From contig JALBYC010000045.1 of NCBI GenBank assembly GCA_023212645.1, forward strand, positions 1 to 50,236: 50,236 nt of DNA. Direction: 5' to 3'. Positions 30,201-39,520 of the stretch are shown here, piece after piece. Each line of letters opens with the position of its first letter. Position 1 is the stretch's first letter. A model generated the notes under the pieces. It made no database searches. It was not told where the DNA came from and saw only the letters and a list, made by a program, of their open reading frames with translations. Both the position numbers and the translations under genes were made by a program. This DNA comes from Farysia itapuensis (Eukaryota > Basidiomycota > Ustilaginomycetes > Ustilaginales > Ustilaginaceae).

Positions 30201-31753
30201 TTGAGGCGTGGTCTCGTTTCCGATGTTGGGCGAGATTGAGCAAGATCGAGGCCAGGGAAAATTTCGTTTGATAGCAAGGATCGTGGTCGAACTTTCGAGG
30301 TGGATGGCACTTGAGTAGAGCTGCGATTCGAGGCCAGACCCGTGCTCAAGGGGACCGCGCCAACAGTAAAGCCTCTTGGCCGTCCGTAAGGCGGTCTGCT
30401 ATTGCGCGGAGTGGATTCCCCGCGGTGTGCAGCTGAATCTGGACTGAGCAGAGTGGATGCCGAGGAAGGCACTGGCGATGCAAGGTTTGCATGCTCTTCG
30501 TCTGGTTGTAGCAAAGAGGCCTTTCGTTGTTGTATGGAGGGAAGTGAGAGTAGCGACGACGTGCGACCCTCTGACAGCTGCGCTGAGGTGGCTTCTGGCT
30601 CTAGACTATATCTTCTCGAGTGTGGCATCGGATCAGGTGCATTGGACGGTGACTCTTGACGCGAATTGGGCACAAACTGCTGATTGGACTGGCTGCGCGA
30701 GGATCTAGTCCCTGTAATCTCTGAGGCTGTTTCCAGTTGCGGCGGTGGAGGAAGGGGTGCGCTTGGACTCGGCAAGGGCGGTGGCAGCTTGCTCAAACGC
30801 TGCTGCCGTAGTGGAGAACTACTGGAAGCTTGGGACAGAATAGAGCTGTTGGAAGAAGATGCGGCTACATGAGCAAAGCCGAGCCCCGTTGGCGAAATCG
30901 GAGAACCATTTGACTGAGTGGTAGCAGACGTGGAGCGAGATGGCGACGGGAGAGTGGGGTGAGGAAGGCCAGCACTGCTTGAGCGGCTGGAAGAGGTGGC
31001 CATGTCCGCAGAGGACGCACCGTTGATGGCGGCTGTGGTAATGGAGGATGGCTGACTCCCTACTGTTTCCGAATCGGGAAGGAGTGGACTGAATTCCAGC
31101 CAGGGACGAGTATCCTCGGGTGAAGCTGGAGGCGGAAGCTGAGGCGAAGGCTCTGAAGTGAAGTTTGTGAAAGATGATGCCGGATCCTGCGCAGGGGTGG
31201 AGAGATGAGCTTGTGCGTCGTAGAAGTGGTCTGATCTGCCACGAGATGAGGAATCGTGATGCGTATCAGTAGTCTGCGCCGATGTCCGGCGCACCCTGTG
31301 ATTGTTGCTGACCTCTTCGTCGTCAGTGGTGGTGTGAGAAGAATCTGTGTGCGGAGGTGGTGGCAATGTGGTGTCGCCAGTATTGCGTATACGCTGTTCC
31401 TCCTGAACGAGGGAACGGCGGCGACGCTGAGCATCGTCTAAAACGAGTGCATCGTTGCTTGTCGAGGCAAGGGCGGTGCGCCTGGCAGAGGCGGATCTGC
31501 CTGATGGTGAGACTGAGTTGGCACGCGAGCTGTCCTTGGACGCGCTTGCTACCGAATACTGCCGTATGAGACGCTGAACTGAGCTGGGCGAGGATGCTGA
31601 TGGTGTGGACGAAGATGCTTGACTGTGCGCGTCTGCTGCTGTTGCTGCTTTGGCATCAGCACTGCCATGATGCTCTTTGCGACGTTCCCAAAAAGCCGCG
31701 AAAGCAGGTTTCTTTTTGGCAGCGGTGGTGCCCGCGCCTATGGAGTCCTCCAT
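27299..31753 (-). CDS. Ras guanine-nucleotide exchange factor (Cdc25-like) with a degenerate GTPase-like domain
   Basis: Single exon, 1484 residues. Residues 1 to about 580 are Ser/Pro-rich and disordered. At about 585-760 lies a small-GTPase-like domain with a good P-loop (GHAQAGKST, near residue 595); the later motifs are altered (Asp-Ala-Ser-Val in place of DxxG, Cys-Lys-Ser-Glu in place of NKxD). A second disordered stretch leads to RasGEF_N (about 910-1060, SIDELWDKVFHAA and FMVFYRGFATPQELL). The catalytic RasGEF domain covers about 1215-1460 (LEWVYFTAIQPRDLLRH, NYISNWVCSMILL, NYGSLNSVLGGLS, PYVGVHLQDILSISDG). It should load GTP onto Ras at membranes. Smuts have more than one Cdc25-like GEF, for example Sql2 of Ustilago, so I give no symbol. 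It is convergent with the transporter gene. Confidence 0.9.
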   Translation of the reverse strand: MEDSIGAGTTAAKKKPAFAAFWERRKEHHGSADAKAATAADAHSQASSSTPSASSPSSVQRLIRQYSVASASKDSSRANSVSPSGRSASARRTALASTSNDALVLDDAQRRRRSLVQEEQRIRNTGDTTLPPPPHTDSSHTTTDDEEVSNNHRVRRTSAQTTDTHHDSSSRGRSDHFYDAQAHLSTPAQDPASSFTNFTSEPSPQLPPPASPEDTRPWLEFSPLLPDSETVGSQPSSITTAAINGASSADMATSSSRSSSAGLPHPTLPSPSRSTSATTQSNGSPISPTGLGFAHVAASSSNSSILSQASSSSPLRQQRLSKLPPPLPSPSAPLPPPPQLETASEITGTRSSRSQSNQQFVPNSRQESPSNAPDPMPHSRRYSLEPEATSAQLSEGRTSSLLSLPSIQQRKASLLQPDEEHANLASPVPSSASTLLSPDSAAHRGESTPRNSRPPYGRPRGFTVGAVPLSTGLASNRSSTQVPSTSKVRPRSLLSNEIFPGLDLAQSRPTSETRPRLNTQTRSAPDSASLTSLYNDGVSRTTVGPSTPNEAASVDAGERRPSTRSRSGSSASLLQQVNSQPKSHASFVIAVVGHAQAGKSTVIRKGLRKFGLSEPHVLSEKVTSHSTVCIVDSEQRTIEVLEIDASVLLYGPSKRFAWPKFLPRIDAVILCYDAADISSFRGMSELLENFAMADLSTVMLACKSEVLPKAVDPYYASDMACVWGVGLAECTTQSDEGKKRMRDCFSYLVREVAKARSGRSRRGTTVPPLPTAMTAQRSLSPSARQPVPPIRTFSGHSKDSSQTNSLRSTGDSPAKDADASLDDVDSPRGSLSLIRERDLSDTSLNNDQAASSSSQSNDGSMIRSPIDLTSPTAFDSASPLQLQQQQRSRGQDAYNTSRKMSSATMASVLSEAPSLQSDDEVILREKLFKAQQDLNVAKSAGGYVSIDELWDKVFHAAVSRTDERFVTTFMVFYRGFATPQELLSQMVSRFESLTQLEVAEGLMHRFALIRLASMLADWVQDYPGDLCHPETHAMLLDFHRRLLQHRDTTYTAGHMRASVEATAYAVDLDAVWSRSVDKGRPQPDTEETSGLSSSNAAAMPSLSNSVPDLAARGALEDTTSTTGSDVSLPPRLDGSRSRSASDVTTSSTEDNMSLVSKADSLKGHGINNYSVGSGSNGRSSHTSHPSHGANASSSSGAPSIATFEPRSSGDQKLHLRAISNMLMETDDEEIASELTRLEWVYFTAIQPRDLLRHILVPHEQRVGPVAKSISHFNYISNWVCSMILLQGKTKHRARMLEKFYNIAAILRHGNNYGSLNSVLGGLSKTAVHRLKHTRELLKGRPVNKAYQSLVRLMSNERSSAAYRLALENSEGPTIPYVGVHLQDILSISDGNPSKRPSDGMIHWRKFSLMDEAVMAVARCQQYDRFIRPNANVERLIVDVPILDDDLLYERSLEVEPRSQAGPVTATSKIKDLKTFLSNTTSSYS

Positions 31754-34090
31754 GCTGGTAGGATGCTAAATGTTGGGGGGAAAGCAGCGTGGCGTAGTCA
31801 ACATGGGCCGACTAGAACAAGATTTGCCTCGGAGTAGCGCCGAAAGGTGATGGTCCAAAAAGGGGGGGGGCGGGTCGTTGCGGCGTGAGGCTGTGTCGCC
31901 AAGATGTGATACTTTCGGTGAACAGCAACGACGCGATGCTCTGTCGAACTCGCCACTTTCCCCAGGATCGGCACTTCCGTAGTAGGGCAGGACAAAGGAA
32001 GGAGGGGCAGAGAGGAAGGTGGGATGCGATGTGTGGCAGCGGCAGCCTCGGTCGGGGCGGACTTTGGTAAAGATGGTTGGCACACCGCGCACCACGACCG
32101 CTCGCTCCAGCTCTAAATGCCAACACCCTGTCTTAACTCAACTTTGACACAATTTTGCACCTCTAACCCACGCTGCCCTATCCGCATCTCACTTGGACCT
32201 TCTGCCTGTTGGTTGATCGCAACCATCTTCAGCTCATATGGCATCACGTCGCATGCGCGCACAGCGCTCGTGTCCGTCACGTCGTGCAGAGCATTTGTCT
32301 CCGAACAGACTTGGAGAGCCTCAACACACGCGCACGCGCGCAGGCGCACGCGCGAGGGTGTAAACCCTGTTAGATTACCGATTCACCGCTTCTTCTTAAT
32401 TCTTAAGCTTCTTAATGTATCCGTGAAGGGGGAAAGGCGAGGAAGAAAGCCCCAACACTTTGCTGAGAGGAGTGTCTTGACTGCAGGCATGCGAGCCAAG
32501 GGTGATTGGGGCTGTATGTACATCAGGTGGAGGCCCTTGCTCGGCAGGCGTCTGGGTTTCGAAAATCAGCAATCCCAGCTCAGCTCGCCTAGTATAAAGT
32601 GCGTCTGAGCCAGAGCTAGTCCGAGCAACCGCAGTGCAAATGTGCTTATCGCGATGCACAGCGGGTCTATCAGATTCCGGTCAATGCAAACTCACTTTCG
32701 CCCAACCTAGCCACAGATTGCCGACGCTGCAGATTATCGTCGATGGCACAAAGTGGCGTTCAGATGCAGACACAAAGGTACGTGGAAGCGTAGGGGGCAT
32801 TGGGTGGCTTGGGTAGAATGCAGGACCGTGCTGTCAGAAGCGCTTTTGGATTCGGACGGTTGGCAGGCACCTTTTCATTACTGCTGCATGACGTTGCAGC
32901 ACGTGTATACCAGTTCTCAATCATCGGGCCAAGGCGTCCTCTCCTCTTTCATACCTAGCGCGCTCATCGTGAGAAAGAAATTCCTTCTGACGCGGAACAG
33001 GGAGCCCACCCTAGAAAAGTTAGCAGATGGGTGCGCCCACCGAGGGATATCACGGTGATAACAAGCCAAGAACCTGTTTAGCGAACCTCGCCAAGGAGAG
33101 GCTCAGAGACATTACGCCAGGCGAATTGCAATATAGATATGTCAGGCCGTGGCTGATTTCACACCATTCTCGCTTGTAGGAGCCGCCAAGTGCCACGCGA
33201 CGGGTTGTCGCCATCGGTGGTCCGCTATGCTCTCTCTCCGATCCACCCGATTACGGATCAGTTTGCCGGTTCTAGTTGGGGAAAAGTCACCGGCGTGCAT
33301 CAAGAGACATAGGCGACTGCGCTAGGGGATCAGTGCTAAAACGGGCAACTCGAAAATTAGCGTACATATGCACAGAAATGGTGGAGCCGTAGGGATTAAG
33401 GGAGCCGCCTGTCTGCATGTGTGTGTTCTTGTAAACGAGACGCGAGCTTGACAGCGTCGCGGTTATGCCACCGCTCTTTGGGAGCATCATGTATTATGAA
33501 ATCAGTTGGATCTAGGCTGGAGAAAGGTGTAGCCGCGTGAAGCATGATCTGCAAGTGGTGCCGTGTATGCGTAGATGGGATGCCAAATGGGCCCGAGGTG
33601 CGATGTGATCCAATTCGCTTTGGCAGTTGGAAGGTGCAGGCGGAATCATGCCGAGCCAAGTTGCATGATTGTCGGGGCGCCCTTCCGTTTTTTTTAGGTC
33701 ATGATTGCCGATCGGGCCGATGCCCGTCTTCATATGGCCGGTTCCCACCTCCCACTCATCGGAGATTCACAGTGGGCTATCTGGGAGTCGTCAGCGCGTC
33801 AGCACTTTGACTGAGCCTTTTTTTTTTTCCTCCTCTTTTTTTTCTCTCTCTCGCCAGGTTGCGCATCCTCGATCTGCACTGGTGCCCGACCGTGACCCCC
33901 GATTTGGCCATCGCGTCCGACCCGAATTTAGCTTTCCCTTTCCCACCCATCCACCTCGTTGCTCGCTCCCCTTTCTTCTCACTGCTCCTCATTTGTCTGG
34001 TTATCGTCACTGTTACGTGATTGCAATCAGGTCCATCCAGATCGGATCACTTTCGGACGCGTAGCAACTCCCCTTTGACGCGTAAACACC
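31754..34090. other. long intergenic region between RasGEF and GATA-factor genes
   Basis: 2.3 kb hold no gene I can support. An ORF at 32117-32608 (163 codons) has no domain, no upstream signals and an unlikely composition. A run of ten G (31862-31871) and a CACGCG-rich patch (about 32325-32352) are low-complexity. The size fits a long control region for the divergent regulators on both sides. No tRNA-like cloverleaf was found. Confidence 0.5.
33818..33857 (+). promoter_or_regulatory. pyrimidine tract with AG, possible 5'-UTR intron acceptor of the GATA gene
   Basis: A nearly pure T/C tract of about 35 bases ends in CGCCAG, 233 bases before the start codon of the GATA factor. This could be the 3' end of an intron in the 5' leader, or a CT-rich core-promoter element of the type common in fungi. 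I could not identify a matching donor with confidence. Confidence 0.28.
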
Positions 34091-35320
34091 ATGTCGATGA
34101 AGGCCTCTTCGTCTCAGAGTCACGGTGGCTCGAGCCACTCGCCAATCGAACCATCAGCGTCAGCCACTGCCGCTGCGGCGGCGGCAGCGGCTGCTGCTGC
34201 TGCTGCGGATGCCTCGTCAGCAGCTCAGACCATCACCGAATTGGCTTCGGCTGCCACCACTGCCTCGTCGGCTAACGCGCCACACGAGTCCAGCATCACC
34301 GAAGACGCGCTAAGAGCGGCAGATCAAAACGCGATGGAACAAGAGGCGGTAGCAGCAGCGACACAAGCTGAAGGCGACTCGTTGCCATCCACTGGACTGC
34401 CGCGCAAAGTGGAAGAGGAACTGCGCGAGATCTATGCTGCCTCGAGTGCGATTGCCAACTTTTGCGTTTCGCACATTAACAATGCCAACGTACCTGTGCC
34501 CAACAAGGTGCGATTGACCATCAGCAAGGCTCTCAATCTGACGGCCTCGCTGACCAGCCTCATGTCGCAGCCCGAAGTGGCACTGCGTCAGCTGGACGGC
34601 GATGATGCCAAGCGTTCGGGCGATGTCCGACTCGATTCGGCGCGGAAGCGACAGCGGTCGTCGGATTGGGACGGCAAGGGTCCGAGTACGCCCACCTCTG
34701 CCCTTCGCGTGTTTCCCGATGGCTCTCTGCCCACCTACTTCCCCAGTCCCGGCATGGAGGGCGATGCGCGCGGTCCGCAGTACAAGAAGCGCAGTCGAGC
34801 ACCCGCCCCTGGCTCCTGCCATGCCTGTGGAATCGGAGAGACGCCAGAATGGCGACGTGGCCCGGATGGTGCACGCACACTGTGCAATGCGTGTGGTCTC
34901 CATTTTGCCAAGCTCGTTCGTAAGCGCATGCAGCAGGACGGCGGCAAGGACGACTATCCAGCCAACGCACTCCCCATTGTCACGCTCGAGGAACTGCGTG
35001 CTTCCACCAAGATTGCCGAAGCAGCAGCGGCTGCTGGTCTGACCGCCTCTGGTTCCAGTGCCACGCTCAACGGCTCTCCCCTCAAGGGCATCGACAACCG
35101 AATGTCGGCGTGGAACACGCCTGCCAAAGCAGCAGGAAAGCCAGATGCTGCCACCAACGGAGCTTCATCATCGTCAGCAGCAGCCGCTTCGGGAGCTTCA
35201 GATCCTGAACCGCCCACTGCATTTGACAGCCACGACTACGATCCTCAAACCGCCAACGCTGACACTGACGCCCACATTTCGCCCGAGCTCAAACGTGAGG
35301 CCCTCCTGCACCACCAGTAA
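34091..35320 (+). CDS. GATA-type zinc-finger transcription factor
   Basis: Single exon, 409 residues. The N-terminus is Ala/Ser-rich with an alanine run encoded by GCN repeats (about 34168-34210). One GATA finger lies at about residues 243-268: CHAC, GIGETPEWRRGPDGARTL, CNAC (C-x2-C-x18-C-x2-C, the 18-residue loop class), followed by GLHFAKLVRKR, the basic tail that contacts DNA. A short helical block (about residues 115-165, VEEELREIYAASSAIANFC) precedes it and may dimerise. There is no PAS domain, so it is not a White Collar-2 type protein. It should bind GATA sites in the nucleus; targets are unknown. Fungal GATA factors serve nitrogen, iron, light and morphology control, and I see nothing decisive. 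Confidence 0.9.
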   Translation: MSMKASSSQSHGGSSHSPIEPSASATAAAAAAAAAAAAADASSAAQTITELASAATTASSANAPHESSITEDALRAADQNAMEQEAVAAATQAEGDSLPSTGLPRKVEEELREIYAASSAIANFCVSHINNANVPVPNKVRLTISKALNLTASLTSLMSQPEVALRQLDGDDAKRSGDVRLDSARKRQRSSDWDGKGPSTPTSALRVFPDGSLPTYFPSPGMEGDARGPQYKKRSRAPAPGSCHACGIGETPEWRRGPDGARTLCNACGLHFAKLVRKRMQQDGGKDDYPANALPIVTLEELRASTKIAEAAAAAGLTASGSSATLNGSPLKGIDNRMSAWNTPAKAAGKPDAATNGASSSSAAAASGASDPEPPTAFDSHDYDPQTANADTDAHISPELKREALLHHQ

Positions 35321-35465
35321 ATCAACACAATCCGCTTTTTCGGGCTGTCACCCAAACCAAAAAAAATTTGAGCACGTTGGTGTGTAATTCTCCCTATCTA
35401 TGTCATGCGATGTAATGTATATGCTTTTTCGAAGAACAAGAGATGCTTTGGCAAGGCGGGTGTCG

Positions 35466-37742
35466 TTAGCGGAACTTGAGGTGAACTTTCTCGACAAAGG
35501 CGGCGAGATCGGATTTGCGGACCTGGATGGAGAAGGTTTGGAAACGGTCGTGACGGACGCGTGCGGCACTGAGACGGGCAGCGTTGGTGAATGCATGCGT
35601 AAAATGGTTGTGTTCAATCTGGCCGTGGACGACGCTGGCGGTCTGACCGACGACGACAAACGAGTCCTTTCGCACATCCAGCGCGGCCAGGATAAAGGGC
35701 AGTGGCGCGTTGGATTTCGCCGACTTTTTCGCGCCTGCCCGCTGCTGCTGCTGTTGCTGGTCGACAATGATGTCGCGCAACGAGGTGGAAAGCCAGTTCC
35801 CAAGACTGGAGAGTACATCGACATTGGTGAACAGCTCGAGGTCTGCGCCATCCTTTAGGATGGCCAGACGAAAGTTTTTGAGTGTGCGGATGCTTTGGTT
35901 GGTGATCATGCTGATCCCACGTGCTACGACTTTACGATGCAGGGACTGGGCGAGGAGAAGCGAGGAGCGCAACAGGTCGATGGATGCGTGCGGGTCCAGA
36001 CTACGGTAGGCTTCGAAAAAGTTGCTTACCCATACATCTCGTTCGGCGCGATCCAGCTGTTCACGCGCCTCGGTGTCAGTTGCGCCTGTCGCTGTTTCTT
36101 CGCTCGTCGCTGGCGGGTCCGAGGAGCCTAGATTCCAGAGACGCTTTGTGGCGAAAAGTTCCGAGCCTTGCGTCGAGCCTGGGTTGGCGTTGGCGGCGAA
36201 CGAGTTGCGCAGCGGTGCACCCGTGCCGCCACTGCCGGTGGATGCAAATGCCATTCCAGGCGTCTCGACGTCAATCTTGACACCGTGTGCGGCTACCAAC
36301 AAGGCCGAGACACCCTCTACCACGTCACTAGCACCCAAAGGCGCAGTGTGGAATCCAAAGGATCGCTCAAAGCCGCGGTATGTCAGCTCCGTCAGTCCGT
36401 ATTCGGGCGCCATGGCCTGCAGCTTTGCCACAAGTGATCGGCGCAAATCCAGAGGCATATGGGTGTAATTCTGGCGAACGGCCGTCAGACTGAAGCCCAT
36501 CTTGGCCATGAGGCCGCGTAGTTTGGAGAGGCCACGTTCGCGCCATACGCCCAGTTTGCTGGCTACATAGGCGGTGTGATACATGGAGGTTTCCAGACTC
36601 CAGTGTCGGTAGAGGACAAAGCGGAGTTCGGAGGGGACGAGACGGATGCTGGCGTCGTCGGCGTCTTGTGCGCGTTCGTTGGATGAGATGGCGTGAGCTA
36701 CTGCGCGGTTCGGGGTGGGAGCGGCTTTGCCCGTCTCGCGGTCGGGCAGCAGATCGTTGGACCATGCCTGTCGATCGGCGCGGTTGGCACCCGGTTCAAT
36801 CGCAAACGCCTCAGACGCATACGCGGCCGAGTAGACATCGTAGGTCTCGGCATCCATGCTCTGAGCGAGGTAGAGCGAAGTAAGCCCCACAATGGCCAGC
36901 CAGAGTGACTCTCGATCGGCGCGTCCGAGATGCTCGCACAGCACGTACATCATGGACGAGACCGACATGCCGAAACTCTCGCCGCGATTGTAGTAGCGGG
37001 TAAGGAGCGTGCGCAGTCGATGACGTTCGGCATTGCTCAATTGGGCCGACGTGCGCTTGCTGCGATGCTGGTTTTGCGAGGAACTGCTGGCCACTGACGA
37101 GGAGCGAGACGACGGCGTTGTGCGTTTCCGCTTGCCCACCGCATGCTCATCCTCGCTGTCGGAACTGTTGCCATCGTCGTCCTCGTCACTTTCGCTGTCT
37201 TGGTCGAGATCGAATTCGAGCCGTTCAAAGGCATCCCGCTCTCCACTCGGTCGACAGAGCTTGGTCAGCACATCGCCGTCATCCCAACACCAGATTCGGT
37301 CGTTCATCTGGCTGGTGGCGAACAGATTCTCCAAGTTCCACGGCCGATGAGAGTCAATGACATGCATGATGCAGCCGGGCGGGATGGTGACCGTGGTTGG
37401 CAAGCTCAGCACGGCACCCAGATTGATGCATACGATCGACTTGACATCCGTATCCGTGCTGTGCGACGCCAGTGTGGTCATCAACGATCGATACCCCTCG
37501 ACGGGGACGATGCGATGTGGGATATCGTCCTGGATGAACAGCGTGGTGAGCATGCGTGTTGCACATACCGAATCGACATCGGGGGAGCAGAGGAGGAGTA
37601 CGCTCGACACTCCTGCGCCTGCACCGACCCTTGCGCTGGAGCGAATGCGCGCATAAGCCGAGGCATAGTCGTGCTTGCTTCCTGCTGCTGGCTCTGTCGA
37701 TGGACCTGGCAAGCAGGAGCTAGGACAGGCGACAATGACCAT
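35466..37742 (-). CDS. CDC45: CDC45 replication initiation factor
   Basis: Single exon, 758 residues, near the usual size of fungal Cdc45. The N-terminal DHH-phosphoesterase-like fold is seen in SVLLLCSPDVDSVCATRMLTTLF (about residues 45-68) and HVIDSHRPWNLENLF (about 125-140). A strongly acidic stretch at about residue 175-200 is followed by a basic GKRKR nuclear signal, as in other Cdc45 proteins. The helical C-terminal half includes VGLTSLYLAQSMD and a conserved FRLAILKDGADLELF region. Cdc45 joins Mcm2-7 and GINS to make the CMG helicase at replication origins. In Ustilago maydis a repair-related mutant (tsd2) maps to CDC45. The gene is head-to-head with OST1. Confidence 0.93.
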   Translation of the reverse strand: MVIVACPSSCLPGPSTEPAAGSKHDYASAYARIRSSARVGAGAGVSSVLLLCSPDVDSVCATRMLTTLFIQDDIPHRIVPVEGYRSLMTTLASHSTDTDVKSIVCINLGAVLSLPTTVTIPPGCIMHVIDSHRPWNLENLFATSQMNDRIWCWDDGDVLTKLCRPSGERDAFERLEFDLDQDSESDEDDDGNSSDSEDEHAVGKRKRTTPSSRSSSVASSSSQNQHRSKRTSAQLSNAERHRLRTLLTRYYNRGESFGMSVSSMMYVLCEHLGRADRESLWLAIVGLTSLYLAQSMDAETYDVYSAAYASEAFAIEPGANRADRQAWSNDLLPDRETGKAAPTPNRAVAHAISSNERAQDADDASIRLVPSELRFVLYRHWSLETSMYHTAYVASKLGVWRERGLSKLRGLMAKMGFSLTAVRQNYTHMPLDLRRSLVAKLQAMAPEYGLTELTYRGFERSFGFHTAPLGASDVVEGVSALLVAAHGVKIDVETPGMAFASTGSGGTGAPLRNSFAANANPGSTQGSELFATKRLWNLGSSDPPATSEETATGATDTEAREQLDRAERDVWVSNFFEAYRSLDPHASIDLLRSSLLLAQSLHRKVVARGISMITNQSIRTLKNFRLAILKDGADLELFTNVDVLSSLGNWLSTSLRDIIVDQQQQQQRAGAKKSAKSNAPLPFILAALDVRKDSFVVVGQTASVVHGQIEHNHFTHAFTNAARLSAARVRHDRFQTFSIQVRKSDLAAFVEKVHLKFR

Positions 37743-37944
37743 GATGAACGACGGAACGATGATGGGGATGCGTCGTACAAGCCTTCACCTTGAGAGTATC
37801 ACAAAAAACACACCAACACGCGACGCGTACATGTTAGAGTCGCGGCGCGTTGAGTGCCGTTCTTCTCTCGCACGAGTAAAGAACAGCCAGACGTGAGAAG
37901 TGCACAGACCCAGCCCGCGTTCTTCCCTTTCTGCCACCATCATC

Positions 37945-39456
37945 ATGCTGCTGGCCACCTATGTGCTGGGCATTGCTGCTCTGTTGGCATCCTTGGCACA
38001 GGCAGTGGCAGTGCCAGATCCAGAGGCATGGACCAACAGCAACTACCTCAAGTCGATCGACTTGACTGGCTCGAGTTCCCTGTCTACCACCACCGTCTCC
38101 GTTCGCCCAGCTGCTTCTTCTTCAGGCTCGACGCCGTACTACTTTTACCTCGCAGCACAGGAAGATGGTGCGATGTCATGGAGCAGAGTGACTGCCAAAC
38201 CAGGTGCAGGCGCAGCACTGACCGCATCGGCCACGTACAAACCAGCCCTCCGTCCAGTGCTCGAGCTCCAACATCTCGGCACACTCGATGGCGACGACGA
38301 TACCGTTGTGTACAGTGTTACTGTTCCTGCGGATGTGATGGGATCAGACGGTGTCACATTGACGTTGGATGTCATGCTCAACCATGCCACCACACCTTTG
38401 CCGGCGATGGTCAAGCAGACTGAGCCACAATTGCTCCTCTGGCGTGGAGACGCAAACGTTCGCTCGCCATACAAGACTCTCGCAGCGCGGATCAAACTCA
38501 AGTCGCCTTCGCCCAACATTCTCTCGCTCAGTCCTGCCTCGTCCGGCTCCAAGTCTGGCGCCAATGTCCTCTTTGGTCCCTACACCGACGTCGTTCCCTA
38601 CCAGGCTGGCAGTGTCGAACAGGGCAGCGTCCACTTCCAGTCCGATGTACCCCAAGTCACCGTTGTGACCCTGGACCGTGTCGCCGAAATCAGCCACTGG
38701 GGAGATGCTCTGTCCATCGAAGACCGCATCTTGCTGCGAAACACGGGTCCAGCACTCAAGGGTCACTTTTCCCGCATCGAGCACCAGATGTCGTCGTTTT
38801 ACAAGCAGGCAGCTGCCGCGCCCTCGAATGCGTTGACCAGCCTGAAACTCTGGTTACCAGCAGGTGCGCGCGATCCCTACTTTATCGACCAGATCGGCAA
38901 CGTTTCCACCTCGAGGTTTCGGGGAGCGCCGCCGAATCCGGGTTTGAGCGATCAATTGGCGCTCGGCGTGGGTGTGGTTGGGCAGATGAGCTCGCTGGAC
39001 TTGACGCCGCGCTTTCCTCTGCTGGGCGGGTGGAATTACACCTTTTCCGTCGGCTTCCACGTTCCTCTGAGCGCAGGGGGGTGGTTGAAGAACGTCGCTA
39101 TGCGCGAATACGTCGTTGCCGTTCCCTTCTTCACACCCATGAAGGACGTCGCCATCGACTCGGTCAGCACAACTATTGTCCTGCCAGAGTTGAGCACCAA
39201 TGTCCGCGTCGAACTCCCCTTTGCCGTAGACTCGTCCCACCAGGGTCTCACACACACCTATCTCGACACCCACGGCAGGCCAACAGTAACTCTGACCAAA
39301 CGCAATTGCGCCCACAACCATGGTCGTCTCATCTACCTCCGCTACACTCTACCCCTCTCGGCACATTTCCGCAAAATCGCTTCCGTATCCCTCCTCACTC
39401 TCGCCCTCTTCCTCTCAGCCGCACTCCTTCAGCGTCTCGACACCAAAATTCACTAA
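37945..39456 (+). CDS. OST1: oligosaccharyltransferase subunit OST1 (ribophorin I)
   Basis: Single exon, 503 residues, close to yeast Ost1. I start at the ATG at 37945 because the longer frame opens with GTG. It gives a signal peptide MLLATYVLGIAALLASLAQA. The lumenal part matches ribophorin I: YFIDQIGNVSTSRFR (about residues 312-326), LTPRFPLLGGWNYTFSVGF (about 354-372) and a Tyr-rich, GLTHTYLDTHGRPTVTL segment. One membrane span lies near the C-terminus (VSLLTLALFLSAALLQ), leaving a very short cytosolic tail. It is a subunit of the ER oligosaccharyltransferase that attaches N-glycans to nascent proteins. Only 202 bp separate it from CDC45, and 64 bp from the convergent helicase gene. Confidence 0.92.
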   Translation: MLLATYVLGIAALLASLAQAVAVPDPEAWTNSNYLKSIDLTGSSSLSTTTVSVRPAASSSGSTPYYFYLAAQEDGAMSWSRVTAKPGAGAALTASATYKPALRPVLELQHLGTLDGDDDTVVYSVTVPADVMGSDGVTLTLDVMLNHATTPLPAMVKQTEPQLLLWRGDANVRSPYKTLAARIKLKSPSPNILSLSPASSGSKSGANVLFGPYTDVVPYQAGSVEQGSVHFQSDVPQVTVVTLDRVAEISHWGDALSIEDRILLRNTGPALKGHFSRIEHQMSSFYKQAAAAPSNALTSLKLWLPAGARDPYFIDQIGNVSTSRFRGAPPNPGLSDQLALGVGVVGQMSSLDLTPRFPLLGGWNYTFSVGFHVPLSAGGWLKNVAMREYVVAVPFFTPMKDVAIDSVSTTIVLPELSTNVRVELPFAVDSSHQGLTHTYLDTHGRPTVTLTKRNCAHNHGRLIYLRYTLPLSAHFRKIASVSLLTLALFLSAALLQRLDTKIH

Positions 39457-39520
39457 CTCCCCGCGCAATTAGACTAGAATATCTGTTACTGAGTGGTATG
39501 AGCAAAGTGTGTGGGGAAAG

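Noticed and set aside
32325..32352. CACGCG-rich patch as a possible clustered regulator binding site
   Set aside because: It is a simple low-complexity run and cannot be told from local slippage.
32117..32608. 163-codon plus-strand ORF upstream of the GATA gene
   Set aside because: No domain, odd composition, no promoter or splice support; it lies in a low-complexity intergenic region.
37900..37944. 15-residue N-terminal extension of OST1
   Set aside because: The frame opens with GTG here; the ATG at 37945 gives a clean signal peptide.
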